Origin: Brucella pseudogrignonensis
Lineage (GTDB): Bacteria; Pseudomonadota; Alphaproteobacteria; Rhizobiales; Rhizobiaceae
Direction: 5' to 3'
NCBI RefSeq assembly: GCF_032190615.1
Contig: NZ_JAVLAT010000003.1
Coordinates: forward strand, 310,001 to 374,000
Length of the DNA stretch: 64,000 nt
Positions 9,950 through 17,585 of the stretch are shown piece by piece. The notes beneath the pieces were generated by a model. The model saw only the letters and a program-made list of their open reading frames with translations, was not told where the DNA came from and ran no database searches. The position numbers and the translations under genes were made by a program. Position 1 is the stretch's first letter, and each line of letters opens with the position of its first letter.

Positions 9950-10861
9950 GTGAATATGGACGTTAAGAGATCAACGGAAGGCGAATCCGGCCTGAGCAGT
10001 CTTCAGGCGGAAGTCGCACATAAAATGGTCTCGCTCATATCCGCTGCACGCTGGAATATCGGCGACCGGCTGTCGGATGCTGCCATTGCAAAGGAGCTCC
10101 GTGTATCGCGGTCGCCCGTGCGTCAGGTGCTCAATCTTCTTGTGCAGCAGGGTATTGTCAGCCAGACACCCAATCGCGGATATCAGCTGCATCGCATTCC
10201 AGACCCGGACGAACTCAACGACAATCTGCTGCCGCCATCGGAGGCGGAAGAGCTCTACCGGCGTCTGATGAGTGCGCGCGCCTCGGGTGCTGTTGGCGAC
10301 GAAGTGTCGGAAGCCGAACTTGCCGATCAGCTGGCTGCAACGCGCGGCGCGGTGCGCCGGGTTTTGATGCGTTTTGCCACCGAAGGTCTCGCAGAGCGTC
10401 TTCCGGGCCATGGCTGGCGCTTTGCCGAGTCACTCGATAATGAGCGCGCGGTCAATGAAAGCTACGCTTTCCGCTTGGTGATCGAATGCGGTGCGCTTTC
10501 GCAACCCGACTACGCGCCTGATCTCAGCCAGCTCGCAGTTCTGCAACGCGAGCAAAATGAAATATCGGCCTTGCCGATCCAGAGCCTCACACGGGATCTC
10601 TGGTTCAACGCGAATGCAAATTTTCACGAAACTATTGTTTCCTGGGCGAATAATCGCTTTTTAACACAATCGGTTCGCTGGCAGAACCATCTGCGCCGAA
10701 TGACGGAATATTCTGACTTCGATCGCCTGGGCGAAGAGCGCATTCGCAAGGCTTGCGAAGATCATTTAAACATTCTCGAAGCCATCGAAAACAAGGATTT
10801 TGAATTCGCTGCAGCGCTACTAAAACGCCATATCAGTCGCTCGGGTGCCGAAGACGTATAA
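9950..10861 (+). CDS. GntR-type regulator with two winged-helix modules
   Basis: The 303-residue protein uses a GTG start at 9950, chosen because AGGGGG lies 8 bases upstream; an ATG two codons later is spaced less well. Residues about 18-78 are a GntR winged helix (LSDAAIAKELRVSRSPVRQVL, then GIVSQTPNRGYQL). Unusually, residues about 98-157 repeat the same pattern (VSEAELADQLAATRGAVRRVL, then GLAERLPGHGWRF). The C-terminal 140 residues look like an FCD-type all-helical ligand domain. It is divergent from the transporter/hydrolase operon and is its likely regulator, with the imported compound or a product as ligand. Confidence 0.82.
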   Translation: MNMDVKRSTEGESGLSSLQAEVAHKMVSLISAARWNIGDRLSDAAIAKELRVSRSPVRQVLNLLVQQGIVSQTPNRGYQLHRIPDPDELNDNLLPPSEAEELYRRLMSARASGAVGDEVSEAELADQLAATRGAVRRVLMRFATEGLAERLPGHGWRFAESLDNERAVNESYAFRLVIECGALSQPDYAPDLSQLAVLQREQNEISALPIQSLTRDLWFNANANFHETIVSWANNRFLTQSVRWQNHLRRMTEYSDFDRLGEERIRKACEDHLNILEAIENKDFEFAAALLKRHISRSGAEDV

Positions 10862-10869
10862 TTGAAATA

Positions 10870-10969
10870 GGCACTGTTACCTTAATTTAACGTAAGCCTG
10901 AGATGTGTTAATCAAGGATGACTGAAACTCATTCTTCGCTTTATCACTGCCATCGTTATCCCTCTGAGA
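10870..10969 (+). mobile_element. Left-end fragment of an IS6-family element (group C)
   Basis: It starts with the terminal repeat GGCACTGTTACCTTAA and carries a transposase start (ATG at 10918, MTETHSSLYHCHRYPSE) matching the beginning of the complete group C element at 38.2-39.0 kb. It is cut after about 17 codons, exactly where the next IS6 end begins. No remaining part is present on the other side. Confidence 0.75.
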
Positions 10970-11411
10970 GGCACTGTTACGTTAAGCAGAGTGCAGACGT
11001 AACGTATTCTTTGACGCATCTGTTATGCGGATTTCAGGCATGCGATCTCACGCCACATGTTTGTGGCGGATTGCCGTAATTCAAGGTGATCGGTGGCGTT
11101 GAATTGGTTTCGGGGGGAAGTAATTTAGATTGTAGATCGGATCATGTATCGACGTAAAGCGTTACACATGTTTCGCTGATTTAAAGCGCTTTATACCACG
11201 CTTTCGTCGTCGGATTGGTTGATGCGAATTTTCTGCACGATTGTTCAAACTTTATGCTGGCGATGATCGCAAACACCAAGGCCTATTGCTCGCCTAGAAG
11301 CGTCCTATAATATCTGCGTGATAACGATGACGGTGATAAAGCGAAGAACGAGGTTCGGTCATCACCCGTTATCGCCAACGATGTTTACGCTTAGGGTAAG
11401 GTAACAGTGTC
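10970..11411 (-). mobile_element. Internally deleted mini-IS6 (group C), both ends kept
   Basis: Both terminal repeats are present (GGCACTGTTACGTTAA at the left, the reverse complement of GACACTGTTACCTTA at the right). The flanks match the first roughly 310 and last roughly 120 bases of the 816-base group C element at 38234-39049. The transposase middle is missing, leaving 442 bases. It could move only in trans, if a compatible transposase is present. No matching 8-base target duplication was seen. Confidence 0.72.
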
Positions 11412-11474
11412 TCGCAAACGCTTATCTTAACGAACATTTTTTTCGAGAAGTGTTTTAAACCTCTTTAAACGGCC

Positions 11475-12043
11475 CTAATAAATTCCATGCATCACAGCAT
11501 CATAATGATCTTCTATGGCTGTAGTGCAGTTGCATGACTTTTTACGCAATGCGGCCTCATCCTCAATGGTAACAACACCGCGCTTTGTTGAAATTACCCC
11601 TTCTGCGCGGAGTTGCCCTATCGTCCTTGTTACAAACGTTCGTCCTACACCAAGCATTTCGGATAACTGATCATGGGTGAGTTCAAAATGATCTGAATTT
11701 GTTCTGGCAGATGCAGACAGCAGCCATTTTGCCGTTCGCTGGGTAATTGTATGGGTTGCGTTGCAGGCTGCCGTTTGAAAGACTTGCGCCATCAGGCAAT
11801 CTGAGTATCGCGCAAACCAGTGGCGTAAAGTGATCGATTCCATTTTGACCTGCTCAAGAGCAGACGTTTTAATCCTGTAGAAACGACCGGCATTACGGAC
11901 TATTGCTGTTGCATAGGCTGGAAGGCTACCATTTGAAACGATGCCACCTATTGCACCTTCTCTGCCGATTAATGCGATTTCGACAGCACTATTGTCCTCA
12001 TCTACCCATCTTTGAAAACTGGCCATCGCGGGTCCGCAAGGAA
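11475..12043 (-). pseudogene. Crp/Fnr-family regulator, N-terminus removed by IS6
   Basis: The open frame keeps the second half of the cyclic-nucleotide-type beta roll (GREGAIGGIVSNGSLPAYA) and an intact Crp-type helix-turn-helix (LTHDQLSEMLGVGRTFVTRTIGQL). Upstream of the first ATG (12026) the frame stays open as LPCGPA right up to the IS6 boundary at 12043, so roughly the first 60 residues of the effector domain and the promoter are gone. Crp/Fnr proteins are usually about 230-250 residues; here about 189 remain. A shortened protein could still be made from the ATG at 12026, but a regulated function is unlikely. Confidence 0.75.
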
Positions 12044-12860
12044 GGCGTTGTCACGTTAACTGGGCTACAGTTGCCTTCCTGACGGTTTGGGCGTAAATTT
12101 TGGCGATGCAGACATCAGATATCATCTTCAAGCGTCACCGTTTTCCGCCACAGATCGTTGCTCATGCGGTGTGGCTTTATCTGCGGTTCAACCTTAGTCT
12201 GCGTGAAGTTGAAGAAATGCTGCTTGAGCGTGGAATCGACGTATCATGCGAGACAGTTCGTCGTTGGATCGCCAAGTTCGGCCCCCAGATCACACGCAAC
12301 TTGCGGCGGCGTCAGGCGCGCCCCGGCGATATTTGGTATTTGGACGAAGTGGTCGTCAAATGCGCTGGAGAGAAATTCTGGCTCTGGCGTGCGGTGGATC
12401 AACATGGCTCCGTTCTCGAAGAAATCTTGCAGAAGCGGCGTGATAAAAGGGCGGCAAAGCGACTGCTCGTGGCGTTAATGAAGCGCTATAGCTTTGCTCC
12501 CAAACGGATCATCACCGATAAGCTCCGCTCCTACGGTGCAGCAAAGGCAGAAGTGGCACCCGGCCTTGACCATTGGTCGCACAAGGGCCTCAATAATCGG
12601 GCTGAAAATAGCCATCTGCCGTTTCGAAAACGGGAGCGAACCATGCAAGGTCATCGGTCACCTGGAGCGTTGCAACGGTTCGTCTCCATGCACTCAGCGA
12701 CCCGCAATTGTTTCTCTGTTCCATCTCGTCGCCGAGCCGCACAAACAATTCGCTACCATCGCCTCGAAGCATTCGATGCATGGAAAATTGCGGCCAGTGT
12801 CGCATGAATATCTACGAGCCCCTGGTCTTTCCGGCCAGAGAAACTTAACGTGACAACACC
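12044..12860 (+). mobile_element. IS6-family insertion sequence, group A, complete (817 bp)
   Basis: The ends are GGCGTTGTCACGTTAA and, inverted at the right, GGTGTTGTCACGTTAA. One transposase gene lies between. The left side truncates the Crp/Fnr gene and the right side truncates an IS110 transposase. The 8-base flanks (gcaaggaa and gctgatac) differ, so the element has lost its original target duplication by recombination or adjacent deletion. Confidence 0.9.
12100..12807 (+). CDS. IS6-family transposase (group A, copy 1)
   Basis: The 235-residue DDE transposase has an N-terminal helix-turn-helix (about 34-60, LREVEEMLLERGIDVSCETVRRW). Catalytic residues are Asp 82 (YLDEVVVKC), Asp 140 (ITDKLRSYG) and Glu 169 (NNRAENSH). 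Length is normal for the family. Near-identical copies are encoded at 31807-32514 and 35020-35727, with only a few residue differences, so all three are recent. Confidence 0.95.
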   Translation: MAMQTSDIIFKRHRFPPQIVAHAVWLYLRFNLSLREVEEMLLERGIDVSCETVRRWIAKFGPQITRNLRRRQARPGDIWYLDEVVVKCAGEKFWLWRAVDQHGSVLEEILQKRRDKRAAKRLLVALMKRYSFAPKRIITDKLRSYGAAKAEVAPGLDHWSHKGLNNRAENSHLPFRKRERTMQGHRSPGALQRFVSMHSATRNCFSVPSRRRAAQTIRYHRLEAFDAWKIAASVA

Positions 12861-13680
12861 GCTGATACTTGTCGTGAAGGTCCGGGTTGAAGCGGATGGC
12901 GACAAGTGCGGGCATGTAGATCGCGCGCCGAATTGATGACCGCCCCCCGGTGATTCGCTCTTTGCCTTGCCACTTTCCAGATTGCTGCGTCATTGGCGCA
13001 AGTCCTGCTAAAGCAGTGATCTTCTTGCCGTCGAGGTACCCAAGCTCTGGCATGTCGATCAGCATGGTGGTCGCGGTCAGTCGACCGATCCCCGGGATGG
13101 TCATCAAACGGCGGATGCGCTCTTCAAGGGTACCCCGCTGCTTGGCGATCTGGGCGATGACCTCGTCAAGCGCTTGAATATCGGCACTGATATCTTCAAT
13201 GCGGCGACCAAGTTGCTCTCGTACGAGCGGGTTCAGCGCAGTAGCAAGCCGCGTCTTTGCGGTTACCTGATCTTTGACCAAAGCGCGGCGGGCAGTCAGC
13301 AACTCTCTGAGATCATGAACATCTTCGCCCTCAACGACTTGAGGCGTCAGGTCAAGCACAACGCCCATGCGCGCCAACATTTTGGCGTCGACACTATCAG
13401 TCTTTGCCAGTCGCCCGATGGCCTGCGCAAAACGCCGCGCCTGCTTTGGATTGACTTTTATGAAGGGGAGCTCTGCCAGGCTGAGATGTCGCTCAAGTCC
13501 CCGGTGATAGGCACCGGTTGCTTCGAAGACGATGAGAACGTCTTCCTCTTTTGCCAGCCAGTCGCACAATTGCCCAAAACCTTCGGGCGTATTGGGTAAG
13601 CAGCACGCCTCCGTCCGGGAGTGCCAGAATGCGTCAAGACGGTCTTTCGACACGTCAATACCAATGGTATCCTTAGCCAT
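12861..13680 (-). pseudogene. IS110-family transposase, C-terminally truncated
   Basis: It starts at the ATG at 13680 (MAKDTIGIDVSKDRLDAF). The RuvC-like DEDD domain is intact: Asp in GIDVSK, Glu in FEATGAYH and acidic residues in KTDSVDAKMLA. The Tnp2 domain follows (IPGIG, AGLAPMTQQSGKW, GGRSSIRRAIY). Native sequence ends after about 273 residues at HDKYQ, where the IS6 end replaces the remaining C-terminus with an unrelated tail. Normal length is about 330-350. It is probably inactive. Confidence 0.82.
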
Positions 13681-13882
13681 CTTTTCTTCCTACCTATGCT
13701 TGTCGTTCGGGCCCGCAGCCCACGTATCTGTTCAGGTCGTTAGAAAAGACGGGGGCTCGTCAAACTCGACCGCGGTCCTGCAAGACCAAGCTCCGCACGA
13801 CGCCACCCCCGCCGCTGCCCCGCAATTTGCGGTGCTGGGCAGCGGCTCCTTTTTGCATCAAGAGCCAAGAATTCCATAAGAC
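13681..13882 (-). ncRNA. Candidate bridge/seek RNA region of the IS110 element
   Basis: IS110-group elements carry a structured guide RNA in the non-coding segment before the transposase. Here about 200 non-coding bases precede the ATG. They contain a strong hairpin with a perfect ten-base stem (13811-13820 with 13837-13846, GCCGCTGCCC) that encloses a second palindrome (CCGCAAATTGCGG). Family knowledge plus structure supports the call; RNA ends and guide loops were not determined. Confidence 0.4.
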
Positions 13883-14241
13883 AAGCTCCGCCTGGGCAAA
13901 ATACGCCGAGGCTTTGCGTAAAATCTCATTCGCCTGACGAAGCTCGCGGTTCTCCCGCTCCAGTGTCTTCATCTTCTCCGCCACGTCACTCGGCAAACCT
14001 GCACGCTTGCCGCTGTCGACCTCGGCCTTCTTCACCCATTCATAGAGGGTATGCGCCGAGCAGCCGATCTTGGCCGCTATCGATGATACCGCCGCCCAGC
14101 GCGATGAGTGTTCAGCTTCATGTTCCGTCACCATCCGAACGGCGCGGGCGCGGACTTCAGGAGAAAATTTGTTCGTCGTTTTGCTTGTCATAGACCCTAC
14201 TTCTCACGAGTTGGGGTCTCCGGCAAAGCCGGGGCGGTTCA
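13883..14241 (-). pseudogene. IS3-family OrfA fragment with its left terminal repeat
   Basis: The frame from the ATG at 14191 gives a Tnp_8-type helix-turn-helix ([22 protein letters not shown]) and the leucine zipper [21 protein letters not shown] typical of IS3-family OrfA. About 103 native residues remain, ending at FAQAEL where the IS110 element begins; OrfB is missing. The terminal repeat TGAACCGCCCC lies at 14231-14241. The IS110 element inserted near the OrfA/OrfB junction and the distal half was lost. Confidence 0.8.
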
Positions 14242-14650
14242 CTTCGCCCCTAAAAATATTTCAAAGGCATAGGTAGCCGATTTGCCATTCTGTGCAAAGA
14301 TGGATGCGAGCCCATTGTCAAAATGTATCGTAAAATGTATCGTTAAAAATATCGAAACGGGCAATGAAGTCAGATAGTTACTGAAAAAGCGTTGAAAATC
14401 AGTACATTGGGAAAGAGTCCCACCCTCTCCGCTATTTTATTTAATGGAAATCAGATATTTGCACTGAACACGGCTTAATATTGTAATTGTGGCTGTGCGG
14501 CTCTGCGCTTGCGTTCAATCAAGGGCCACGCCCCCGGCACTAAGCCGTATACTCGCTCAGCTCATACCCCTTCTCTTGGCCCTTCAGACATAATGTTAAG
14601 AGATTAGATTTTTCGACAGCCCTTCCAACACTTGATGAATCGTTGTCATT
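14242..14650 (+). other. Intergenic region before the sensor kinase gene
   Basis: These 409 bases hold no convincing gene. The only structure seen is the tandem 12-base repeat at 14320-14343. The kinase promoter presumably lies here, downstream of the IS3 terminal repeat. Confidence 0.5.
14320..14343. repeat. Tandem 12-base direct repeat upstream of the two-component genes
   Basis: AAAATGTATCGT occurs twice head-to-tail, about 310 bases before the kinase start. It could be a binding site for the neighbouring response regulator or simply a short duplication. Confidence 0.4.
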
Positions 14651-16291
14651 ATGGCCTATAATGATAACGAAGCTGAACTTAGGGATGCGGAAATGTCGAA
14701 CATGATGCGTTCCCGGTTAAAGTGGACAGCCTGCATTCTGGTGATGTGGCTTCTGTGTATGGGGCTTTATCTGGCGCTATCCGTAAACCGATCACTGAAA
14801 CATGAAGCTAGCGAATTAAATGAAGCCGGCTTTCTTTTGCATCGGATGATCTCGCAGCGCGTCGCTCAGCAGGATGCGCATATGACCACACTGGCTTCGC
14901 TCATTCTCGCAGACGGCGATAAAAAGCCTGAACTGCTAAAACAGGTCAGCGATAGCATCATGCGGTTTTACCCGCGTATCAAAGCTATTCAGGAAGTTGA
15001 GATAACGTGGCGCGACGCTTCCGCCTCGACAAGTGTTAAACCAGTTTTCTCAGCGCCATCCGATGCTGCCATTCCTGATTTCAGTTCGCTTGGCAGAGAC
15101 ATTTTCGTACAGCACGCAGGCGAGGTTAGAAGCTATGTCAGCCCAGCTGCTCAGCACGAATATCTACTTGCCAAAAAGCTCAAAGTCAGCAATCCGGCGC
15201 TTGCGCTGATTATGCGTATCGATCCGGAACTGCTCATCGATATGGACGAATTGCCAAAATGGGCCAATTTCACGCTGGTGCTCGACCGCTCTGTCGTCAT
15301 GGAACAAAAAGCCCCGCAACAGGCAACCGGATGGCTTGCCTCGCCAAAGTTCAGCCGCGCCATTGACAGCCAGTCGCAACCGCTGCTGCTCACAATGGAT
15401 TACCCCATCTCTCTTGCCGATCTTATTGATGGTGTTTCGCTGGCTGTGGTTTCTGTAACCAGTCTTATCGTACTTTTGCTGCTCGGATATAGTCTGCGAC
15501 ACCGACGCGAAGTGCGCCGCCTGCAAACTTCAGCCAATATGGCTGAACAACGCAGTTTAGCACTTGAGCGCGAGACACGGCTGGCACACGCGGCGCGGGT
15601 TAACTCCATGGGCGAACTCGCCTCCGGAATCGCACATGAACTGGCGCAGCCTTTGACAGCACTGATGAGCCAAAGCCGTGCAGCCGAACGCATTATCGAA
15701 CAATCCGGCATCGACAATGCGCTTTTAAAGAAAGCAATGGCTGCCAATGTGCGCGAGGCGAGACGTGCCGGTGATATGCTCAAACGGATGCGCGATTATA
15801 TCAGCAACCGCCCGCCAAAGCGCGTCTCTGTTGCAATTAACCGCATCATCCATGACACGGTGGAACTGCTGCATTCCGATCTGGAACAACGCGATATTGC
15901 CCTCAAACTGGACCTCGCACCCGATTTGCCGCAGCTGATGGCAGACCCTGTTGAGCTTGAGCAGGTCTTCAACAATCTGATCCGAAACTCAGCCGATAGT
16001 CTTCGGGACAGCAGCACTGCTGATTGTATGATCACAGTCGCAACAACACATGAGAACAAGCAGATCCGGATCAGTGTTTCTGACAATGGTCCGGGCATTG
16101 CTGATGATTTGCTACCACGCCTGTTCGAGCCTTTCTTCACCACGAAGAAAGATGGCATGGGGCTGGGGCTGACCCTTTGCGCGACCCTGATTGAACGCAT
16201 CGGCGGCCACATCGAAGCCCAGAATAATGAAACAGGCGGCGCATGTTTCGTGGTTAAGCTTCCCCTTCATACAAAGGAAACCGACGCGTGA
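14651..16291 (+). CDS. Membrane sensor histidine kinase (DctB/FixL-like)
   Basis: The 546-residue kinase has a first membrane segment at about 26-46, a periplasmic sensor region of about 220 residues, and a second membrane segment near 265-285 (VSLAVVSVTSLIVLLLLGYSL). The cytoplasmic part carries the phosphoacceptor His 329 in GELASGIAHELAQPLTAL, an N box (NNLIRNSADSL), a G1 box (DNGPGIA), an F box and a G2 box (GMGLGLTLC). The periplasmic domain shows no recognised fold. The ATG at 14651 lacks a good ribosome site; an ATG at 14693 has AGGGATG before it and may be the true start. It overlaps the response regulator gene by four bases. Confidence 0.9.
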   Translation: MAYNDNEAELRDAEMSNMMRSRLKWTACILVMWLLCMGLYLALSVNRSLKHEASELNEAGFLLHRMISQRVAQQDAHMTTLASLILADGDKKPELLKQVSDSIMRFYPRIKAIQEVEITWRDASASTSVKPVFSAPSDAAIPDFSSLGRDIFVQHAGEVRSYVSPAAQHEYLLAKKLKVSNPALALIMRIDPELLIDMDELPKWANFTLVLDRSVVMEQKAPQQATGWLASPKFSRAIDSQSQPLLLTMDYPISLADLIDGVSLAVVSVTSLIVLLLLGYSLRHRREVRRLQTSANMAEQRSLALERETRLAHAARVNSMGELASGIAHELAQPLTALMSQSRAAERIIEQSGIDNALLKKAMAANVREARRAGDMLKRMRDYISNRPPKRVSVAINRIIHDTVELLHSDLEQRDIALKLDLAPDLPQLMADPVELEQVFNNLIRNSADSLRDSSTADCMITVATTHENKQIRISVSDNGPGIADDLLPRLFEPFFTTKKDGMGLGLTLCATLIERIGGHIEAQNNETGGACFVVKLPLHTKETDA

Positions 16292-16881
16292 GCGAGACGA
16301 CAATCTATCTGGTTGATGATGATGAAGCCGTTCGTGATGGACTTTCGATGCTGCTCTCTACCTATGGTATGGCTGTCGAGACCTTTGCTGATCCGACAAC
16401 ATTTCTCGCTCATATCGATGAAAGCCGCCCCGGCATTCTGTTGCTCGATTTGCGAATGCCATTAATCAGCGGATTGCAGGTGCAGCAGAAACTGACCGAG
16501 CGCGGCATCAACTGGCCCATCGTGATGATAACCGGGCATGGTGACGTCAATGCATGCAGACGAGCTTTCAAAGCGGGTGTCAGTGATTTTCTGAGCAAAC
16601 CAATCGACGAAGATGTGCTGCTTGATGCGATCCATTCGGCAAAAGACCTGCTGGACAAAAATCTTGAGAAGCAGGAAGCAGCAGTACTGCTTAAAAGTCT
16701 GACAATCCGCGAAAGAGAAGTGTTCGACCTAGTCTGCGAAGGCTATTCCAGCAAGGACATTGCTGGCGCACTCGATATATCGGCACGCACCATTGATGCA
16801 CATCGCGCAAATATTGCGGAGAAGCTCAGAACAAGCTCCATAGCGGAGTTCGTTCGCCTGCGTCTTGCCACATCTCAGTAG
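16288..16881 (+). CDS. FixJ/NarL-type response regulator
   Basis: The 197-residue protein uses a GTG start that overlaps the kinase stop (GTGA). The receiver domain has the acidic pair Asp 10/Asp 11, phosphoacceptor Asp 54 (LLLDLRMP), Thr 82 and Lys 104 (SKP). A LuxR-type helix-turn-helix follows at about 136-190 (LTIREREVFDLVCEGYSSKDIAGALDIS). The arrangement matches FixJ-type regulators of aerobic/anaerobic or aromatic degradation genes. Translation is probably coupled to the cognate kinase. Likely targets include the secreted HbpS-like gene 112 bases downstream. Confidence 0.92.
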   Translation: MSETTIYLVDDDEAVRDGLSMLLSTYGMAVETFADPTTFLAHIDESRPGILLLDLRMPLISGLQVQQKLTERGINWPIVMITGHGDVNACRRAFKAGVSDFLSKPIDEDVLLDAIHSAKDLLDKNLEKQEAAVLLKSLTIREREVFDLVCEGYSSKDIAGALDISARTIDAHRANIAEKLRTSSIAEFVRLRLATSQ

Positions 16882-16993
16882 AACTACCTATTAAGCTTGG
16901 TGCGGTCGCGGATTCAGTCGAATGCCAAATGCCTGTAGAACAGTGATCAGAAAGCGACGACTTTCAACGAATTGTTCCACAGGAGACACAATT

Positions 16994-17479
16994 ATGAAGC
17001 GCATTTTTCTTGCTGTTACTGCCGCTGCCCTCATGACCTCAGCTGCCTCCGCGCAGGTTCTTGAAGAAAAGAACATCGGGATGGAACTGGCTGGCACAAT
17101 CGCCCGTGAAGCTGTCGCAGCCTGTGCAGCCGATGGCTATAATGTTTCCGCCGCTGTTGTTGACCGTGCCGGTGTGCTTCGTGCGCTTTTGCGTGCTGAC
17201 AATGCTGGTTCGCATACACCGGAAGCAGCGCGCCAGAAGGCTTATACGTCTTCATCCTCACGCACACCAACCAGTGTCATGGCTGAAAACATCACCAAGA
17301 ATCCGGCAGCAGCACAGCTTGCATCCATCGACGGCTTCCTCGTTCTGGCTGGTGGCGTGCCAATCAAAGTGGGCGATGCAACAATCGGAGCAGTTGGTGT
17401 TGGCGGCGCACCGGGCGGCCAGTTTGATGAAGCCTGCGCGATCGCTGCAATCAATAAGGTACAGGATCAGCTGAAGTAA
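16994..17479 (+). CDS. Secreted HbpS/GlcG-family protein
   Basis: The 161-residue protein starts at the ATG at 16994, eight bases after AGGAG. A signal peptide (MKRIFLAVTAAALMTSAASA) precedes the DUF336 (HbpS/GlcG) fold: AVVDRAGVLRALLRAD, ARQKAYTSSS and the glycine-rich GAVGVGGAPGGQFDEACA. HbpS in Streptomyces binds haem and modulates the SenS/SenR two-component system. Here a sensor kinase and NarL-type regulator lie directly upstream on the same strand, so an analogous extracytoplasmic accessory role is plausible. No haem ligand can be assigned from sequence alone. A strong hairpin follows the gene. Confidence 0.88.
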   Translation: MKRIFLAVTAAALMTSAASAQVLEEKNIGMELAGTIAREAVAACAADGYNVSAAVVDRAGVLRALLRADNAGSHTPEAARQKAYTSSSSRTPTSVMAENITKNPAAAQLASIDGFLVLAGGVPIKVGDATIGAVGVGGAPGGQFDEACAIAAINKVQDQLK

Positions 17480-17504
17480 GCAGCCTCTGCATTCTAAATA
17501 GAAA

Positions 17505-17534
17505 CGCCGTGCATCCTATGCAGGATGCACGGCG
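17505..17534 (+). terminator. Strong hairpin terminator after the HbpS-like gene
   Basis: A perfect 13-base stem (CGCCGTGCATCCT and its complement) with a four-base loop lies 25 bases after the stop codon. No long T run follows, so it may be bidirectional or a weak intrinsic terminator. Confidence 0.65.
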
Positions 17535-17585
17535 ATGATGTGTTTATCAGAGGTTTTTCTGCGCAAACTTGTCAAACGCCTTGAG

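Larger units (their letters stand above)
12861..13882 (-). mobile_element. IS110-family element, 3' end cut off by IS6
   Basis: It consists of the transposase 5' part plus about 200 bases of upstream non-coding sequence. The left edge is the IS6 terminus at 12860; the right edge abuts an IS3-type orfA fragment, which it interrupts at about 13882. Precise IS110 termini are not certain because this family lacks terminal inverted repeats. Confidence 0.78.
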
